From positions 1-5,567 of the forward strand of contig DAIDIX010000132.1 in the NCBI GenBank assembly GCA_027451645.1: a stretch of 5,567 nucleotides of DNA, in the 5' to 3' direction. The position numbers and the translations under genes are program-made. Source of the stretch: Candidatus Dormiibacterota bacterium. Lineage in GTDB: Bacteria; Chloroflexota; Dormibacteria; Aeolococcales; Aeolococcaceae. Below the pieces are notes generated by a model, which was not told the origin of the DNA, made no database searches, and saw only the letters and a program-made list of their open reading frames with translations. Every line of letters begins with the position of its first letter. Position 1 is the stretch's first letter. This document shows, piece by piece, positions 1 to 5,567 of the stretch.

Positions 1-58
1 TGCACACATCATTGCGGCATATCTTGGAAGGCTGCATGATGTCCGGGATGATGGAGAT

Positions 59-487
59 GTGGCAGTTGTTGCCATGCGGAAACTTGCACTTCTCGCACGG
101 CATGCCACAGTGCCACGCTATGCCTCCAGGATTGCTGCAGGGTGGCCATCTCCTGCGGATGACTATGTCGACAAGGGCCTCGACTTCAATGAGCATCTCG
201 TGCAGCACAAGGCAGCGACCTTCGTGCTGACAGTATCAGGACACTCCATGACAGGAGCGGGAATCTTCGATGGGGATGAGATCATTGTGGATCGAGCATT
301 GACTCCAAGAAGCGGAGATGTGGTTGTTGCAGTCATTAGTGGGGAACTCACAGTGAAGCGGCTCCGCTTTGAGGGGAAGAGGGTGATCCTTATGCCAGAG
401 AATCCCTCCTATCAGCCAATTACGCTCCATGAGGACGAGGAACTTGAAATTTTCGGCGTCGTGACACGAGTGCTCCATGTCCCATGA
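59..487 (+). CDS. umuD: UmuD-like S24 autoprotease, DNA polymerase V accessory subunit (5' end uncertain)
   Basis: Self-cleaving subunit that, after RecA-stimulated removal of its N-terminal arm (UmuD'), joins UmuC to form translesion polymerase V. Numbered from GTG 59, the Ala27-Gly28 cleavage site sits in AAGWPSPADDY, matching the Cys-Gly-Phe-Pro-Ser-Pro site of E. coli UmuD. The catalytic dyad is Ser63 (SGHSM) and Lys100 (TVKRL), 37 residues apart as in E. coli (Ser60/Lys97). The 142 aa length and the ending FGVVTRVLHVP fit the family; there is no LexA-type DNA-binding domain in view. The start is doubtful: GTG 59 and ATG 74 both lack a properly spaced Shine-Dalgarno, ATG 74 gives the arm length closest to E. 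coli, and the frame stays open for 19 further codons to the window edge. The gene may therefore begin outside the window. It overlaps umuC by ATGA, indicating coupled translation and roughly matched output. SOS control by LexA is expected from the family, but no box is visible here. Confidence 0.93.
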   Translation: MAVVAMRKLALLARHATVPRYASRIAAGWPSPADDYVDKGLDFNEHLVQHKAATFVLTVSGHSMTGAGIFDGDEIIVDRALTPRSGDVVVAVISGELTVKRLRFEGKRVILMPENPSYQPITLHEDEELEIFGVVTRVLHVP

Positions 488-1785
488 TGGAGCTTCACCA
501 GTCAGAACGCCGGTTTGCACTTGTGGATGTGAATGCCATGTATGCATCGTGCGAGAGGGTATTCCGTCCGGATCTCAATGGGAAGCCGGTCGTGGTCCTC
601 TCGAACAATGATGGCTGCGTGGTAACGCGGTCTGCGGAAGTCAAGGCGCTCGGGATACCGATGGGGATCCCGTGGTACCAGATTCAGGAGCTTGCCAGGA
701 AACACCACATAGTTGCCTTCTCAAGCAACTATGAGCTCTATGCGGATATGAGCAACCGGTTTGTCGAGGTTCTTTCGCAGTTCAGTGCGGATGTCGAGGT
801 ATACAGCATCGATGAGGCATTTCTCGGATTGTGGGGCATGCAGCATGAGGGAACCGCATACGGGAAGGAGATTAGGCAGCGCGTGCGACAGTGGACAGGG
901 CTTCCTGTCTGTGTGGGGATAGGGAGCACGAAGACACGGGCAAAACTTGCGAATCATATTGCGAAGAAGGATGGTGCATGGGGAGGCGTGTGCGATCTTG
1001 AGGCATGTACTCAAGAGGAGCAGGATGTGCTGCTGGAACGCATTGAGGTTGGGGATGTGTGGGGAGTGGGATACCGGCTCAAGAAACGTCTTGCTGCATG
1101 CGGGATTGTCACAGCAAGGGACCTTCGCGATGCAGATCCTGCAGCCATCCGGAAGACATACTCCGTCATTCTCGAGAGGACGGTACGCGAACTCAGGGGC
1201 CAGTCGTGTCTCGATCTTGAGCATGTGAGGCCAGTGAAGCAGGAGATCATGTCATCAAGGTCATTCGGAAAGGGGATTACTGCACTTGAGGAGCTGCAGG
1301 AGGCAGTTGCAACATATGCGAGCAGGGCAGCAGAAAAGCTCCGGAAGGATGGTAGCCGGGCTGGTGCAGTCCGGGTCCACATCATGACGAACCAGTTCCG
1401 CCTTGACCAGCCGCAGTACGGGAGAAGCCATATTGTCACACTGGGCGAGCCCACGGATGATACAGCGCAGCTCATCACTGCAGCACTTCGGGCACTGGAG
1501 CAGATCTACCGTCCCGGATATACCTACATCAAGGCAGGAACACTGCTCATGAACCTTGTGCCCAGGGGACATGAGACACGGATGCTCTTTGCAGATGATG
1601 TGGAACGAGAACGCAGGAGTGCGCTCATGCAGATCATGGATGGCATCAACATCCAGTGGGGAAGAAACAGTGTCGGCATAGGAGTGGCTGCATTCCGTGG
1701 AGGGAGACGCTGGACCATGAAGCGTGGAAGCAAGTCTCCCAACTACACGACGAGCTGGAAGCAGCTCGCAGTTGCTCATGCATGA
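484..1785 (+). CDS. umuC: UmuC, Y-family translesion DNA polymerase V catalytic subunit
   Basis: Catalytic subunit of error-prone polymerase V, inserting nucleotides opposite lesions. The palm/fingers begin at FALVDVNAMYASCERVF, with metal ligand Asp15 and probable steric-gate Tyr20, followed by VVLSNNDGCVVTRSAE. The second catalytic motif is YSIDEAF with Asp110 and Glu111. The thumb helix-hairpin-helix region (VWGVGYRLKKRL) is followed by the UmuC-specific LERTVRELRG, KQEIMSSRSFG and YASRAAEKLR blocks of the little finger, and a C-terminal tail ending KSPNYTT as in E. coli. At 433 aa it is full length (E. coli 422) with a roughly nine-residue N-terminal extension; no start codon closer to FALVD preserves the catalytic Asp. 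ATG 484 overlaps the umuD stop, and a second ATG at 487 is an equally possible start. No Shine-Dalgarno is visible, so translation probably depends on umuD. The expected beta-clamp motif (QLNLF in E. coli) is degenerate here, TRMLF at residues 365-369. All catalytic residues are intact. Confidence 0.97.
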   Translation: MMELHQSERRFALVDVNAMYASCERVFRPDLNGKPVVVLSNNDGCVVTRSAEVKALGIPMGIPWYQIQELARKHHIVAFSSNYELYADMSNRFVEVLSQFSADVEVYSIDEAFLGLWGMQHEGTAYGKEIRQRVRQWTGLPVCVGIGSTKTRAKLANHIAKKDGAWGGVCDLEACTQEEQDVLLERIEVGDVWGVGYRLKKRLAACGIVTARDLRDADPAAIRKTYSVILERTVRELRGQSCLDLEHVRPVKQEIMSSRSFGKGITALEELQEAVATYASRAAEKLRKDGSRAGAVRVHIMTNQFRLDQPQYGRSHIVTLGEPTDDTAQLITAALRALEQIYRPGYTYIKAGTLLMNLVPRGHETRMLFADDVERERRSALMQIMDGINIQWGRNSVGIGVAAFRGGRRWTMKRGSKSPNYTTSWKQLAVAHA

Positions 1786-1818
1786 GGCGAGGACAACTGT
1801 GACGCAGATGCGATGAAG

Positions 1819-1834
1819 CATGGGGAGACCCATG
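1819..1834 (+). other. Perfect inverted repeat CATGGG-GAGA-CCCATG between umuC and the M48 gene
   Basis: Six perfectly complementary bases on each side enclose a GAGA loop, a GNRA-type tetraloop on the + strand, in the 82-bp gap after umuC. No T-run follows (the next bases are ATAAGG), so it is not a canonical intrinsic terminator. It could be an mRNA-stability or processing hairpin, a weak attenuator or a protein-binding dyad. Chance is also possible for a repeat this short. Confidence 0.35.
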
Positions 1835-1867
1835 ATAAGGTGAGCGGGGAAGGGGGCAGGATGGGAA

Positions 1868-2869
1868 ATGCCGGTGAGTGCAAACGAAGTTGATGAGAAG
1901 TCCCAGCAGGGGGGTGACAGGCCAGAGGAGCCGTCCCGGGAGACCTCGAGCCGGAAGCTTGGTGCACAGATCCGCTCCGCTGCAAGTACATGCATCTTTC
2001 CAGCAATCCTCTGGATGGTGATCAGGTGGAAAGGGGGGGAAGGACTGCTGTGGTTCATGGGGGGGATAGTCTTCCTATCCGGAATTGCATGGCTCTACGT
2101 ATATGACAACCTCTCTGCGATTCTTATCCGCCCAGCAGGAGGAGCACATGACAATGACATGCTCAGGCGGGTGGTAGATCTGCTGTGCTCGAGAGCGAAC
2201 CGACCAAAGGTGCAGGTGCATGCAGTGCCAGAAATACTCCATATGCGGTATCAGGCATGTGCAGTGTCAAAGCCGTCACCTGGACAGGTCTTTGCTACAG
2301 ATGGACTCGTCGAGCAGCTGACTGAGGATGAACTTACTGCAGTTCTTGCCCACGAACTCTCGCATATTTGGTTCAATGCACGAATCTGGATGGTGCTCAT
2401 AGGAGTATGGAGCCTTGCAGCAAATCTCATCCTCATCTGGGGGGAGGCTGTTGCATTGGCAGGAAGACATTTCACTGCTGGACCGTTCTGGTATTCCATT
2501 CCTCTCCTCATTCTGCTCATGGCAGCAGGGCGACCGCTGCTCAGTCTGCCAGCCCTTGCCATCCACAGACACATGGAACGTCAGGCAGACGAGATGGCAT
2601 GCACTCTGGGCTGTGAAGGAAGCTGCCTTGCACTGGCACTGTGGGTGACGAGTGCAAATGAGCTTGCATATCGACGCAAAAAGACGCTCCCAGGCTTTCT
2701 TGCAGCACCGAAGCGCCGTTCATGGACTGCGGAACATCGTGAACAGGTTCTGCAGAAGATGGCACGCCAGGACATGGGAATCCACGCCATATTGGAATAC
2801 CTCATAGCGCTATTTCAGGATCATCCCTCCCTACGTGAGAGGACACAGTACCTCCTCGATGAGGAATGA
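1868..2869 (+). CDS. Integral-membrane M48-family (HtpX/Ste24-like) zinc metalloprotease
   Basis: Predicted membrane-bound zinc endopeptidase of 333 aa. Relatives such as HtpX and Oma1 degrade misfolded or damaged membrane proteins. A hydrophilic charged N-terminus (about 1-38) precedes hydrophobic segments near 42-52 and 59-78. A domain with the FATDGLVEQLTEDELTAVLAHELSH signature follows: HELSH at 162-166 gives ligands His162 and His166 and catalytic Glu163. ERQAD at 237-241 supplies the third ligand Glu237 in the usual ExxAD form. Further hydrophobic stretches lie near 173-193 and 207-232, and the C-terminus has the family's HPSLRERTQYLL ending. The Asp usually found nine residues after the first HExxH histidine in HtpX (HEISHIANGD) is Ala171 here. 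ATG 1868 is the first start after an in-frame stop at 1841; upstream sequence is purine/G-rich with only a weak AGG at 1858-1860. The gene sits between umuC and a SRAP gene in the same direction. Its exact subfamily and substrate cannot be assigned, so no symbol is given. Confidence 0.9.
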   Translation: MPVSANEVDEKSQQGGDRPEEPSRETSSRKLGAQIRSAASTCIFPAILWMVIRWKGGEGLLWFMGGIVFLSGIAWLYVYDNLSAILIRPAGGAHDNDMLRRVVDLLCSRANRPKVQVHAVPEILHMRYQACAVSKPSPGQVFATDGLVEQLTEDELTAVLAHELSHIWFNARIWMVLIGVWSLAANLILIWGEAVALAGRHFTAGPFWYSIPLLILLMAAGRPLLSLPALAIHRHMERQADEMACTLGCEGSCLALALWVTSANELAYRRKKTLPGFLAAPKRRSWTAEHREQVLQKMARQDMGIHAILEYLIALFQDHPSLRERTQYLLDEE

Positions 2870-2882
2870 AGCGAGAGAGAGC

Positions 2883-2888
2883 AGGAGA
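2883..2888 (+). promoter_or_regulatory. Shine-Dalgarno AGGAGA for the SRAP gene
   Basis: AGGAGA ends 11 bases before ATG 2900, a slightly long but workable spacing. It lies in the 30-bp purine-rich gap after the M48 stop codon. It supports ATG 2900 as the start, which is also demanded by the catalytic Cys at position 2. Confidence 0.6.
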
Positions 2889-2899
2889 CGAAACGTACG

Positions 2900-3574
2900 A
2901 TGTGTGGACGATTTGCATACTACGAGACAGAGGACATTGAGGAGCGCTTTCACGTAACAAGGAAATCTGGGCTGCATGTAGGGGCAAGCTACAATGTTGC
3001 ACCGGGTCAGAGTGTGCCTGTCATTCACAATGTTGCTGGAGATGTTGTTATCGAGGGCATGCGCTGGGGCTACCTTCCTTCCTGGGCAAATGATGAGCGG
3101 TTTGGATACAAAATGATAAACGCGCGAGATGACTCTGTAGAGGAAAAGCCTGCGTGGAGAGGTGGATTGCGCAATGGGCGCTGTCTTGTTCCCGCAAACG
3201 GCTTCTTCGAATGGAAAGCCCTCAAGACAGGGAAAGGAAAGCAGCCGTATTTCATACGTTTGCGAGGACAATCGACATTTGCCATGGCAGGGGTCAGCAA
3301 TGTATGGCTCGCTCCCAATGGACGTGAGATTCCCACATTTGCCATTATCACCACTGCTGCATGCAGTGAGATGATGGCCATTCATGACCGCATGCCTGTC
3401 ATCGTTTCCAGGGAGGAGGAATCATCCTGGCTCGCGAGCGATGCATCTGTGGAGAGGCTCCGTTCAATTATGCGACCTCGTGAGTGGCGACTAGAATGCA
3501 TTCCTGTAGGGCGTGATGTGAACTCGGTTCGCAACAACGCTCCAGCTCTCATTGAACGACACGACACCCAGTAG
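2900..3574 (+). CDS. yedK: SRAP/YedK (HMCES-like) abasic-site DNA-protein crosslinking protein
   Basis: SOS response-associated peptidase family protein, 224 aa, complete. Family members use the amino group of Cys2, exposed after Met1 removal, to form a stable thiazolidine link with abasic sites in single-stranded DNA, shielding them from cleavage and error-prone copying. The sequence opens MCGRF, fixing the start and Cys2. The other active-site residues line up with YedK Asn75, Glu105 and His160: Asn74 in MINARDDSVEEKPAW, Glu104 in PANGFFEWK and His162 in IHDRMPVI. Further signatures are YNVAPGQ (31-37) and MRWGYLPSWA (54-63). It is probably co-transcribed with the M48 gene 30 bp upstream and, more loosely, with umuDC; clustering with umuDC suits a shared damage-tolerance role, as SRAP genes are known SOS-neighbourhood genes. 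It is the last gene of the + strand block and converges on the glycosyltransferase gene. Nothing is missing from the active site. Confidence 0.96.
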   Translation: MCGRFAYYETEDIEERFHVTRKSGLHVGASYNVAPGQSVPVIHNVAGDVVIEGMRWGYLPSWANDERFGYKMINARDDSVEEKPAWRGGLRNGRCLVPANGFFEWKALKTGKGKQPYFIRLRGQSTFAMAGVSNVWLAPNGREIPTFAIITTAACSEMMAIHDRMPVIVSREEESSWLASDASVERLRSIMRPREWRLECIPVGRDVNSVRNNAPALIERHDTQ

Positions 3575-3627
3575 CAGAGTCTCTGAAATGGGCAGCTCCA
3601 CTAAGCTCGAAATGCTGCGTTCTGACG

Positions 3628-3644
3628 TCTCAATGTACTTGAGA
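3628..3644. other. Weak inverted repeat TCTCAA-TGTAC-TTGAGA at the convergent gene junction
   Basis: A six-base perfect stem with a five-base loop overlaps the stop codon of the minus-strand glycosyltransferase gene, about 55 bp past the SRAP stop. It is symmetric, so it could act on both converging transcripts, but neither strand shows a T-run after it. It is the only hairpin-like element I found near this junction and is not a convincing terminator. Confidence 0.2.
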
Positions 3645-4943
3645 GGCTGAGGGAATTTCCTCATGCTGTCTGAACGTTGCAGTGACGACTGCGATATATA
3701 GTGCAATGACCGGCAGAAATGGGAGATTCCAGGCCTGAAGTGGAAGCCAGTGATGGGTGCTGAGCGCAACATAGGAATCCGTTGCAAGGAGAGGAAAAAG
3801 GATCTCGAATCCTGCGATGACCAATAAGAAAAATGTCCGTGCTGTTGCACTGCTGAAGCTGGAATTGCCAGTGAAGAGAACTGGCACGAGAGTGATGAGT
3901 GTCAAGGTGAGGAGTGTGTAGTGGGGATACCATGAGATTGCACCAGCCATGAGGATTGCCATGACTGTGAGGCCAAACTGCAGCTCCCGTGCACGTGAAC
4001 TGCTGCTGCCAAGGCGGAGGAGTGCAGCTACGAGGGTTACGAGTGTGGCTAGGGCAAAGAGCAGTGTGAGGAGGGAGATTGCTGGGAGGGGATGATCAAT
4101 GTAGACCACGGAGTGGTTGAAGAGACGGTTGATGACACCATTGAAGTTCTGGTTCTGGATCCATCCGTTCTGACCGGAGAGTTCGGGAAGCAGTTTTGTG
4201 AACCAGAAGTATGTTGGCTTCCATCCAAGAGCAGCAATGCCAAGAAGGAGTGTCCCGATGCCAGAAGCTATTCCGCACGCAAGCGCTTTCCACTCGCGTC
4301 GCAGGAGGAAGAGGATCAGAAGGAGTGCTGGACTCACCTTGATTCCTGCAGCGAGTGCAATCCAGATGGCAGAACGCACAGATCTTCCATTGCGATATTC
4401 ACGGAACCCGAGAACCACGAGCAGGAAGATGAGCGTGTTTACCTGGCCGTGGTAGGCGTTGTAGGTGATGGGCAGCCAGGTAAGAGCAATGAGGATGCCA
4501 ATAGGAAGTCTTCCACGAAACGGAGGAAATACTGTCTGCATCAGGATGATGCAAGAGGCTACTGCGCATGCGAGGTCTATCCAGAGGAAGACTATCTGGG
4601 CCCAGTGGTGGTTGAGTAGGCCAAGTGGAGCGAAGATGAGTGCTGCAAACGGAGGATAGGTGAAGCCTGTCAGGGACGAGAAGACCTCATGCCGGGAACT
4701 GCTGTAGAGAAACAGATGGTGGTGGATGGCAGTGACTGCAGCCCAGTAGGCCTGGAAGTCCTCCTCCTGTCCAGGGAATCCAGCAGCAAGGGGCCGGTAG
4801 ACAAACGTGTACATGGCTCCCGCAACTGCTGCTAGTGCTGCAATGGTCAGGAGAAACGGTCCCCGGCGTCTGAGGATTACCGCAAACGTGTGAATTGTTG
4901 GTCTCCTCGCTGGTGAGATGTATGCAGGTGCGACAAGCAGCAT
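3630..4943 (-). CDS. GT87/DUF2029-type polytopic glycosyltransferase (polyprenyl-phosphate-sugar dependent, mannosyltransferase-like)
   Basis: Predicted inner-membrane GT-C-fold glycosyltransferase of 437 aa. Characterised relatives such as mycobacterial PimE use polyprenyl-phosphate-mannose on the outer face of the membrane to extend glycolipids. About ten to twelve hydrophobic segments can be traced, starting near 29-48. Family-like motifs appear in order: EEDFQAYW with Asp62 in the first outer loop (the usual catalytic acidic position), FTYPPFAALIFAPLG (94-108), HGQVNTL (165-171), AAGIKVSPALLL (198-209), QNQNFNGVINRLF (263-275) and a WYPHYTLL segment (338-345). ATG 4943 is the first possible start, since an in-frame TGA lies two codons upstream; the leader has no Shine-Dalgarno. 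The gene lies 118 bp downstream of a GerMN-Gmad2 gene on the same strand and converges on the SRAP gene. Actual donor and acceptor are unknown; mannose is inferred from the family only. Confidence 0.85.
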   Translation of the reverse strand: MLLVAPAYISPARRPTIHTFAVILRRRGPFLLTIAALAAVAGAMYTFVYRPLAAGFPGQEEDFQAYWAAVTAIHHHLFLYSSSRHEVFSSLTGFTYPPFAALIFAPLGLLNHHWAQIVFLWIDLACAVASCIILMQTVFPPFRGRLPIGILIALTWLPITYNAYHGQVNTLIFLLVVLGFREYRNGRSVRSAIWIALAAGIKVSPALLLILFLLRREWKALACGIASGIGTLLLGIAALGWKPTYFWFTKLLPELSGQNGWIQNQNFNGVINRLFNHSVVYIDHPLPAISLLTLLFALATLVTLVAALLRLGSSSSRARELQFGLTVMAILMAGAISWYPHYTLLTLTLITLVPVLFTGNSSFSSATARTFFLLVIAGFEILFPLLATDSYVALSTHHWLPLQAWNLPFLPVIALYIAVVTATFRQHEEIPSASQVH

Positions 4944-4972
4944 ACGTCAAAGGAGGTGGTGCTGCATCCCCC

Positions 4973-4978
4973 AGTATA
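4973..4978 (-). promoter_or_regulatory. Possible -10 element TATACT upstream of the glycosyltransferase gene
   Basis: Read on the minus strand, TATACT differs from TATAAT at one base and would start transcription about 23 bases before ATG 4943. No good -35 hexamer sits at 16-18 bp spacing (TTGCAC abuts too closely and TTGCTG is too far), so this is tentative. The alternative is read-through from the GerMN-Gmad2 gene. Confidence 0.25.
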
Positions 4979-5061
4979 CGGGTGGCAGTGTGCAAATGCT
5001 GCAGCAAGGAGGAGTAGTTCCCCGTCTGCTACGTGGCAAGCGGCATCCAGGGACACTGCAG

Positions 5062-5567
5062 CTAGGAGAGTGGCAGATTGATGACAACACTGTCGATGAC
5101 ACTGCCATCCTTTGCAGAGAGATCATATACATGGAGTGCTGCTGAAGGGGCAGAGGAAGCAGTGTAGGCGACATCGTGAGCGAAGGATCCCCATGTACCT
5201 GTTCCAGCGCTTGCCTGAATCGTGCCTGACGCGAGCAGCTTTCCTGAACTGTCAGTAAGGGTGAAGTTGAACTGGGCCTCGAACACGTTTGCAAGTCCAG
5301 TCATGTGGAGAGACCCTGAAAGGGTATCACCAACTGCAGGTGTTTCAAGGAAGATTGGCGGCAGCGTATCGAGAAAGTCACTTCTTTCAAACACTCTTGA
5401 CATGTTGAGTGGTGCACCCTGGAACACGGGCGTGCTGCCATTCACTGTGATCTGGACACCAGTTATTGCTGGTGGAGTGGTGGCTGTGTATACAAGCTCA
5501 CTGACGCGGTTCCGTACTGAACGGGATGTTGGATTCTGGAGAAACGTGTCGGAGAGATCGATGGCAA
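5062..5567 (-). CDS. GerMN-Gmad2 domain envelope protein, C-terminal part (5' end beyond window)
   Basis: The visible 167 residues are the end of a longer protein whose start lies to the right of the window. The frame is open from the edge: it begins AIDLSDTFLQNPTS and continues VRNRVSELVYTATTPPAITGVQITVNG, matching the last half of a GerMN (spore germination/sporulation) domain. Residues about 70-165 form a Gmad2 immunoglobulin-like domain, with the hallmarks PIFLETPAVGDTLSG, GLANVFEAQFNFTLTD, GTWGSFAHDVAYT and LHVYDLSAKDGSVIDSV, ending at TAG 5064-5062. GerMN-Gmad2 proteins are usually secreted or lipid-anchored; the signal peptide would be outside the window. An internal GTG at 5445 could be mistaken for the start, but the conserved residues upstream argue against it. 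Biochemical function is unknown, and the domains occur in non-sporulating bacteria too, so this does not show sporulation. It lies upstream of the glycosyltransferase gene on the same strand. Confidence 0.85.
   Translation of the reverse strand, partial: AIDLSDTFLQNPTSRSVRNRVSELVYTATTPPAITGVQITVNGSTPVFQGAPLNMSRVFERSDFLDTLPPIFLETPAVGDTLSGSLHMTGLANVFEAQFNFTLTDSSGKLLASGTIQASAGTGTWGSFAHDVAYTASSAPSAALHVYDLSAKDGSVIDSVVINLPLS

Noticed and set aside
721..1224. Minus-strand open frame of 167 codons within umuC
   Set aside because: It is a shadow of the highly conserved umuC frame, with Cys/Pro/His-rich composition and no motif.
1813..1893. Short plus-strand open frame starting in the umuC-M48 gap (MKHGETHDKVSGEGG...)
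   Set aside because: It is about 26 codons, has no Shine-Dalgarno, overlaps the M48 start out of frame and has Gly/Lys-rich low-information composition.
1261..2058. Long minus-strand open frame of 265 codons opposite the end of umuC and start of the M48 gene
   Set aside because: It spans two real genes and the gap on the other strand, its translation is Ser/Pro/Cys/His-rich with no recognisable motif, and both plus-strand proteins are well-supported families.
2727..2750. GAAC/GTTC half-sites (CGTGAACAGGTTC) resembling a Gram-positive LexA box
   Set aside because: The half-sites are separated by 2 rather than 4 bases and lie inside the M48 coding region, so this is not a credible SOS box. 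No E. coli-type CTGT-N8-ACAG site was spotted either.
4092..4619. Plus-strand open frame of 175 codons opposite the glycosyltransferase gene
   Set aside because: It is the complement of a membrane protein (hydrophobic codons read as charged ones), has no family resemblance, and the minus-strand frame carries clear GT87-like motifs.
4997..5006. Ten-base palindrome TGCTGCAGCA in the GerMN-glycosyltransferase gap
   Set aside because: It has no loop, no T-run and no second copy nearby. TGCAGC-like words are common throughout this window.
4949..5084. Strong AAAGGAGGTG Shine-Dalgarno-like sequence on the plus strand suggesting a small plus-strand gene
   Set aside because: The only starts nearby are GTGs at unsuitable spacing, and the roughly 40-codon frame that follows has no recognisable features.

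Overview
This 5.6 kb window is bacterial chromosome or plasmid with about five protein genes and almost no non-coding space. Three blocks can be read.

Block 1 (window start to 3574, + strand) is a DNA-damage-tolerance cluster: umuD (autoproteolytic subunit of DNA polymerase V), umuC (its Y-family polymerase subunit, overlapping umuD by the 4-base ATGA), an integral-membrane M48 zinc metalloprotease, and a SRAP/YedK protein that covalently protects abasic sites in single-stranded DNA. Gaps are -4, 82 and 30 bp, all genes point the same way, and I see no convincing terminator between them, so one transcript is plausible. umuDC and SRAP share a theme (copying or shielding damaged template). The membrane protease between them is the unexpected member. 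The control region, including any LexA box, would lie left of the window because the umuD frame is open to the window edge.

Block 2 (3630-4943, - strand) is a polytopic glycosyltransferase of the GT87/DUF2029 type (polyprenyl-phosphate-sugar-dependent mannosyltransferase-like), convergent with the SRAP gene across 55 bp.

Block 3 (5062 to the window end, - strand) is the C-terminal part of a GerMN-Gmad2 protein, a probably extracytoplasmic envelope protein related to spore-germination/sporulation domains. It lies 118 bp upstream of the glycosyltransferase on the same strand, so these two may form an envelope-related unit.

Organism: the standard code is used (TGA acts as stop in several genes) and base composition is moderately GC-rich, with frequent GCA, AGG and GGA codons. 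The GerMN+Gmad2 pair and GT87 point away from Proteobacteria and towards Actinobacteria, Chloroflexi, Firmicutes or Patescibacteria-like lineages, whereas UmuC strongly resembles the E. coli type. I cannot fix the phylum from this window. I saw no rRNA, tRNA, CRISPR array or insertion sequence, and no gene-free stretch longer than about 120 bp.
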